This document shows positions 18,630 through 23,282 of a stretch of 23,282 nt of DNA, piece after piece; within the stretch, counting starts at the first letter, position 1; the number at the start of each line of letters is the position of its first letter. The notes below the pieces were generated by a model. It had not been told where the DNA came from, searched no databases, and was given only the letters and a program-made list of their open reading frames with translations. A program made the position numbers and the translations under genes. The stretch comes from Bisporella sp. PMI_857. Taxonomy: Eukaryota > Ascomycota > Leotiomycetes > Helotiales > Helotiaceae. The stretch is taken from positions 1 through 23,282 of the forward strand of contig JAJSPD010000200.1 of the NCBI GenBank assembly GCA_021307315.1, read 5' to 3'.

Positions 18630-18801
18630 TGTCACGACACGCGCTGTGGATCTACAGATACAGAGGGCAACGGTGGTATCATACGAGAATCTATAGCTGA
18701 GGAAAGAAGAGGAGCTCGAGAAGAGCAAGCTATATATACACGAGGGAGCCTTAGCGGCTCGGCAGTAGGTCACGAGCCCGACCAGGGTCGGTACCGTGAC
18801 A
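18630..18801. mobile_element. Solo LTR of the same gypsy family
   Basis: TGTCACGACACGCGCTGTGG...GTACCGTGACA, 172 bp, clearly related to the 174-bp LTRs but diverged in many places, mostly in its right third. It is flanked by CTTTT on both sides (18625-18629 and 18802-18806). A solo LTR with target duplication indicates LTR-LTR recombination after an older insertion. It keeps the AGCTATAGAT motif and the TATATATA box. Confidence 0.9.
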
Positions 18802-18827
18802 CTTTTAAGTTTTTTTACTTAAATTTA

Positions 18828-18990
18828 TGTCACAGAATAGACCCACGTGGAGGGTCATTGGATGGATACGCGAGCACGCCAAAAATGGCCAAAAAGTTGA
18901 TATTTATAAAAACAGCTCAACTGTAGATTATCTGTTCTTTAAGCGTGTATATATACAATAATATTACTTCGCTACTTGAGACTGTCAACA
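18828..18990 (+). repeat. Probable 5' LTR of the Copia-type element
   Basis: It begins TGTCACAGAATAG and ends ACTGTCAACA, with a TATATATA box at about 18948 followed by CAATAATATT. TG...CA ends, a size of about 163 bp and the Copia-like coding remnant downstream support an LTR. Neighbouring 5-mers ATTTA and ATTAA match in four of five places. The right boundary is uncertain. Confidence 0.5.
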
Positions 18991-18999
18991 ATTAATTAG

Positions 19000-20400
19000 C
19001 TGTTCGCTGCATTATTAAGTACTTTTCGTATAGCTATAAGCTCGGTTTTGCTATTAAAACACTTTTACTGCGTATATTAAAAGCTTTAAAAGCAAAACAG
19101 CTAATTTTTTAATTACTTTTTTTCACAAAAAAATTTTTACATTAACAACGAATACCGCAATATATAATAGCAAACTCGCAAAAGTTTTTTAGTGTACTAA
19201 TAAAAAATAAACATAATTAGCTTAAGTAGTTTATTTATTAAAATATAAAACACGCTACTAAACGCGTAAAAACTAGTTAATTCAAACGTTTTTAACAGTT
19301 AATTCAACTTAGCAGTATTACTATTAAAGCCGAAATCGTTAAAAAAGCTAATTAATAAAAAGAATCGAGTTTACAATAAAAAATACAATATTAAGTTTAT
19401 TGTATATTTAGCGTTAATAACTAATCAAAATAATATACTTTAAACAAAAGCAACTTTTGTAATATCGACCGTTTTTTTAACAAAAACTTTTGTTTCGACA
19501 ATCGAAAAAGTAAAGTTTAAACAAGTTTTTATTAACTACAATATTTACTTATAGCTATAATTAGCAATATACAAACAAGTTAATTAATATACAACAAAAA
19601 TTATACAATAAAAATGTTAAAATAAACAAAGCAGCTAAAAAAGTATTAACAAGTATTAAGCTAAATTACGAAAACAGTAAATTTGTTAAAGCTAAAAAAC
19701 GTAAAACTACAACTAGCAGTTAATAAAACTATTAGTATACAAATACTTGTGCAACAACTAAAAAAAAAGTTTGCTTTAATTAACTTTAGTACAATTAACA
19801 TAATTCGTGCAAAATACCGACAAGTTTTTAGCTAAACAGCAAAAAAAAGCATTAATAAAAAACAGTAGTTAAACAATTAAACGAAATATACAAATAAGCG
19901 AAACTTTACAATTTAGCAAAAGTGCAAAGTAATTTAGCTACGTAGAAATTTTTTAATAGCTATTCGTATAAAACTGAACTTCGCTTAAACGAAAAAAAAC
20001 TGCAAAACTTAATAGTACAATTAAAAATCAGTAAAAAAACAAAACTAATCGAACAATTAGCAGCTGGTTTCGCAAAACTAATTTACGCAAACAATACAAA
20101 CTCGAAATTAAAAAGTTAAAAGCTCGGTTGATTTATAATACTAAAAAAAAAAACTAACAGTAACAATTTTTCGAGTTTAACTTTTAAAACACTTTTAACT
20201 TTTTCGCTAAAAACTCGTTAAACAAAAAAAAAAGCATTTATACTATACTGGATATATTAATTTAAAACATATATAAAAGCTAAAAAATATATAAAAAAGT
20301 ACAGTTTGCGATTACCGGAAAATTTAATAAACTGCTTTCGAAACTAATAAAAAAAATAGTTTAACTAAACGTCGAACAAAAAATCAACTTTTTCTGTATT
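19000..20400 (+). pseudogene. Presumed gag region of the Copia remnant
   Basis: No domain is readable here with confidence. The composition is AT-rich with dense stop codons in all frames, and it lies between the probable LTR and the recognisable pol part, so gag is expected by position. Phrases such as LRLPENLI near 20308-20330 hint at coding origin. Confidence 0.35.
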
Positions 20401-20499
20401 TTTTAACAGCGCAATAATTGATTTAAAACTAGTTATAAGTATATTAACCGAAGTGTATACAATACAAAACTATACTTAACTATACTTTTTATTAACTAG

Positions 20500-21423
20500 T
20501 ACTTTATTTAACAATTGTAAAGCAATTTACTTAGTAAACAATAAATTACTTTTCGACTTAAAATTTTTTATTAAAACTAAATACAACGAATATATAAAAT
20601 TTGAAATAACGAACTTTTTTATACTAAAAAAAACTTGCACTTTTTTTAATACATTTAACAAGCCGAAAAAACTACGTACAGTTAATTTTAAACTAACAAA
20701 TATAGTATTAGTTAAAGAATTTTATGTAAATATAATTTTAAAAGCGCGAATACTCGTTGTCGAATTGTAATTTTATAAGCTAAAATATTTATTAAAATAT
20801 AAAGCAAGTAAAAAAAACGTTATAGTAAAACAGTTAAAACGCCAAATTTTTAATTTTTTTTTAAATATAAACAATTTTTTTTTATTTACTCGTTTTTAAA
20901 AAAGCTTTTGCTGTACTAGTATTATACGTAATTATATGCTTAATTTTAACTCGCTAAATTAACAAAATATACTGCTTTTTTAAAAACTATTTAAAACTTA
21001 AATTAAATTAAATTTAGCAAATCTATAATATAAAAAAGTAAATTATTTAAACAAAAAAACGTTTAAAGTATTAGTATATATAACAAAAAATGTAAAAATT
21101 ACGAAAATACTTTGTATTAAATACGAAGTATGTATTTAAACGTATACAACGCAAATAATATTTAAAAAAACATTTAATAAAACATTATTTCGCTTGTTTT
21201 ATAAAATAATTTAAAACTTGTTTAAATTTTTCGATTATTTAACTTATGACAAAACTAAGTATTTGCTAATAATTAAAAACGAATATAACAAAAAACTATT
21301 CGGCTTTTTGTTAACAATAAAATAAAATAAAAAGTAACACAAATAATTTATAAATTCGACAAATAAATAAAACGACTATACGGATTATTTATTTGCAAAA
21401 TTAAGCACAATAATAATCGATTA
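20500..21423 (+). pseudogene. Copia pol: protease, GAG-pre-integrase and integrase start
   Basis: Conceptual translation, read through stops and some frame changes, gives NNKLLFDL, TFNKPKKLRTVNFKLTN and VLVKEFYVNIIL (20540-20740), as in the retropepsin-downstream region of fungal Copia polyproteins. It then gives NVKITKTL-IKYEVCI (21090-21135), QIIFKKTFNK, and the integrase-core opening YLLIIKNEYNKKLFGF (21262-21309). These follow the usual Copia order. Reverse transcriptase is not reached because the DNA transposon interrupts the frame at 21422. Confidence 0.68.
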
Positions 21424-21485
21424 ACGTAGTTCACAAGCGAGTTGGCCACACAAGCGAATTGGCCAATTTTTCTTGGCATGCAAAC
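21424..21485. repeat. Left TIR of pogo-type element with two iterons
   Basis: It contains AAGCGAGTTGGCCA and AAGCGAATTGGCCA, 17 bp apart in the same direction, followed by ATTTTTCTTGGC. The G-to-A difference in the second unit is a transition. Confidence 0.85.
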
Positions 21486-21529
21486 AAAATTTGAAATAAC
21501 ACAACAATTACTTAATTAAATTATTAAAG

Positions 21530-23185
21530 CTATTCAGAATCGGAATTATCAAGCTCAATTCTATCATTCTCGCATGTTCGTACGTTGTGTCCAAATTCTC
21601 CGCACGCTCTACATCGTCGTTGTTGCGGTCCGCCAACTTTCGTACGACCACTAGTTTGAACCAAATCAGTCTGTAATTGCGCGTTAACGTCAATTTGAGC
21701 TTGGAAATCTTGCGCATCTTGTAAACTAAGTAATTCTCCGTTTTGAATTCGACGTTTTTTCGTCCGACAGCGTCGACTAAGTTCATCATTTGCTTTGCGC
21801 AATGCGGCGTTCTTTTCGCGTAACAAAACTAGTTCGTGGATTGCACGCGTTGCACTTTTTGCAAACTGATCTATACTTGACAAAAGCGCGGTTAGCGAGC
21901 TATTTTGATGTTGTACGATTTTTTTTTTCACATATTTAGTATATAATTGCGTTTCGATCACGTTGTGCGGCGTTTTTGGCTCCTATGCCGCAAGCAGATC
22001 GGACGAAGTTAGCGGCGGAGTTGGCGTAGAAACTCGAATATCAAGCTGTGAAATCACATATTGCGGATCGTACGGCACTAAACCAGTTCCGCGGAATCCT
22101 TCTCGAATGTTTGACTTTGTAAATGCCGCACAAAACGCAGCGTAAAATGCAAGAAAGAAGTCTTTTTTCGAAATGTAAGTAATATGCACGCGCATCAATT
22201 TTTCAATTTCAGCGCCGTACGAACGTTTTAAAGCTCGAAAACACCCAACATCAAAAAGTTGAAGCTTGTAAGACGAATGAGCAAACATACATAAAGTAAT
22301 AATGTTGTGATCTTTGCAATATAGCTCAAAATCGGTCGAATAATAACTTTCGTGTCCGTCAAGAATCAAAAGTCGATATACACTTTTTGTACGGGGTTTT
22401 GTATATCGATTAAAGTGCTGAATCCAATCTAAACTTCGTTCATTTGTAGTCCAGCCATTTGCAGTTACTGCAATAACCCAATCGTACGGCAATTGACTAT
22501 TTTCATACCAGGACGACAAGTAAGTTTTGCCCGCAACAATAATATATAGCAGCACTGCAAACCCATCTGCACTAATTCCTTGAATAACCGTAAACTATTC
22601 TCGATTGCTTTGCTGCTTCGTACGAGCTTTTTCTTTGCGTTCAGCGCTTGTCACAACTATTTCGGACGATATTTGGCCTATTAAAAACCCTGTCTCGTCA
22701 AAGTTATATATATCCGTCTTAAGAATTCCGTACTTGTCAATTGTGTTTCGTACGAAGCGAAACTATGCGTTATACGCTTTTAGATCTTCGCATTTGGCTC
22801 TTTAATAATCAATTTAACGACTAAAACGCGTCCGCAATTGTAATTGTCGTCGTACGAAGTTCGTAGTCCAGTTCTTTCCGACGCGTTGCGCGTTTCGGTT
22901 CGCGAGCAGTCGATTTGCTATATCTTCAACACAACTAACTCGAAGAAGGAATAATCGCGAATCCAAGTCAAAAATATATCGTACGATCGTTTCTTTTTTT
23001 AACAGAGTTAGTTTTCGATTCCGAGGAATAATATCGCGTTGTGCAAATGTTCCGTGTAATCTATTAGACAGTGTTGTACGAAGCACATTATATATCCGCG
23101 CAGCAACTTTAATCTTTAACCGTGGGTTATTTTTAAAAGCTTTTACAGCTAGTACAAAATCAGACTTTTTCCACGTACGACCCAT
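21530..23185 (-). pseudogene. Pogo/Fot1 transposase (HTH, DD35D, C-terminal zinc knuckle), five nonsense codons
   Basis: The start ATG is at 23185 and the stop at 21530-21532: 551 codons in one frame with no frameshift. Five nonsense codons lie at (lowest base) 22814, 22802, 22763, 22595 and 21983. The N-terminus (MGRTWKKSDF) has a psq/CENP-B-like helix-turn-helix for TIR binding. The catalytic acids are present: Asp163 in NFDETGF, Asp276 in LILDGHES and Asp312 in LFDVGCF, a DD35D spacing. The part after 21983 is a coiled-coil-like helix (LREKNAALRKANDEL) and a CCHC knuckle CRACGEFGHNVRTC near the end, with an acidic tail DNSDSE. The nonsense codons fit Gln or Trp codons changed by CpA to TpA on one strand or the other, the RIP pattern. 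The element appears inactivated quite recently. Confidence 0.92.
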
Positions 23186-23220
23186 GTTTGTAAAAAAAGT
23201 TATTGTGGTTTAAAATCAAA

Positions 23221-23282
23221 AGTTCGTACGCCAAGAAAAATTGGCCAACTCGCTTGTGTGGCCAACTCGCTTATGAACTACG
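23221..23282. repeat. Right TIR of pogo-type element, cut by window end
   Basis: It is the inverted copy of the left TIR: GCCAAGAAAAATTGGCCAAC, then CTCGCTTGTGTGGCCAAC, then CTCGCTTATGAACTACG. The expected terminal T and TA duplication lie just outside the window. Confidence 0.85.

Larger units (their letters stand above)
18828..21423 (+). mobile_element. Copia-type LTR retrotransposon remnant, RIP-degraded, interrupted
   Basis: Downstream of the probable LTR, 2.4 kb of very AT-rich DNA holds the ghost of a gag-pol frame. Its coding traces end at 21421, exactly where the pogo-type element begins with a TA duplication. The rest of the Copia element should continue beyond the window. It has far more stop codons than the gypsy element, so it is older or was mutated more heavily. 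Confidence 0.7.
21424..23282 (-). mobile_element. Fot1/pogo-type DNA transposon (Tc1/mariner superfamily), almost complete
   Basis: The left TIR starts ACGTAGTTCACAAGCGAG at 21424 after a TA (21422-21423); the inverted right TIR runs to the last base of the window and lacks only the final T. TIRs of about 60 bp differ at few places. The element is about 1.86 kb and encodes one transposase on the minus strand. It landed in the integrase region of the Copia remnant. Confidence 0.9.

Noticed and set aside
1..23282. tRNA, rRNA or CRISPR-like arrays
   Set aside because: None was seen by eye; repeats found are transposon ends, LTRs or short tandem units.

Overview
The window looks like nuclear DNA of a filamentous ascomycete (Pezizomycotina). 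The genes have short spliceosomal introns of about 46-85 nt. Compact, GC-balanced gene DNA alternates with long AT-rich tracts full of decayed transposons. The decay is of the RIP type (C-to-T and G-to-A changes, with nonsense codons explained by CpA to TpA). The class cannot be fixed from the sequence alone.

Layout. 1-690: AT-rich DNA with no recognisable gene. 691-3911: a degenerate, intron-rich hAT transposon with CAGTGTGA ends. 3912-10387: a gene island with four apparently intact genes: an MpaB/DUF2236-type oxygenase (4057-5353, +), a saccharopine-dehydrogenase-like / trans-enoyl-reductase-like oxidoreductase (5998-7455, +, five exons), an alpha/beta hydrolase (8849-7935, -) and a membrane-anchored short-chain dehydrogenase (9281-10387, +, three exons). 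The exon models for the three spliced genes all sum to whole codons. The hydrolase and the SDR are divergent and share a 431-bp promoter region with a near-central CGG-type palindrome. All four are tailoring-type redox or acyl enzymes, so they may act on one lipid or polyketide substrate; no core synthase is present in the window.

10388-18399: transposon nest. A roughly 429-bp non-autonomous TIR element (10922-11309 plus 17457-17497, TA target duplication) sits inside one copy of a direct repeat. Its right TIR was then hit by a 6.1-kb Ty3/gypsy chromovirus-like retrotransposon on the minus strand (11310-17451). The retrotransposon has 174-bp identical LTRs, a GGACT target duplication, an apparent Tf1-like self-priming site, and disabled RT and integrase residues. 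18400-18624 holds a 33-bp tandem repeat. 18630-18801 is a solo LTR of the same gypsy family (CTTTT duplication). 18828-21423 is a heavily mutated Copia-type element, cut by a Fot1/pogo-type (DD35D) transposon at 21424-23282, whose transposase frame holds five nonsense codons and no frameshift. The window stops one base before the expected end of that element.

The most notable points are the four-gene enzyme island walled in by transposons, the self-priming signature of the gypsy element, its identical LTRs around a dead pol, and the shared 17-bp-period iterons in the TIRs of the small non-autonomous element and the pogo element.
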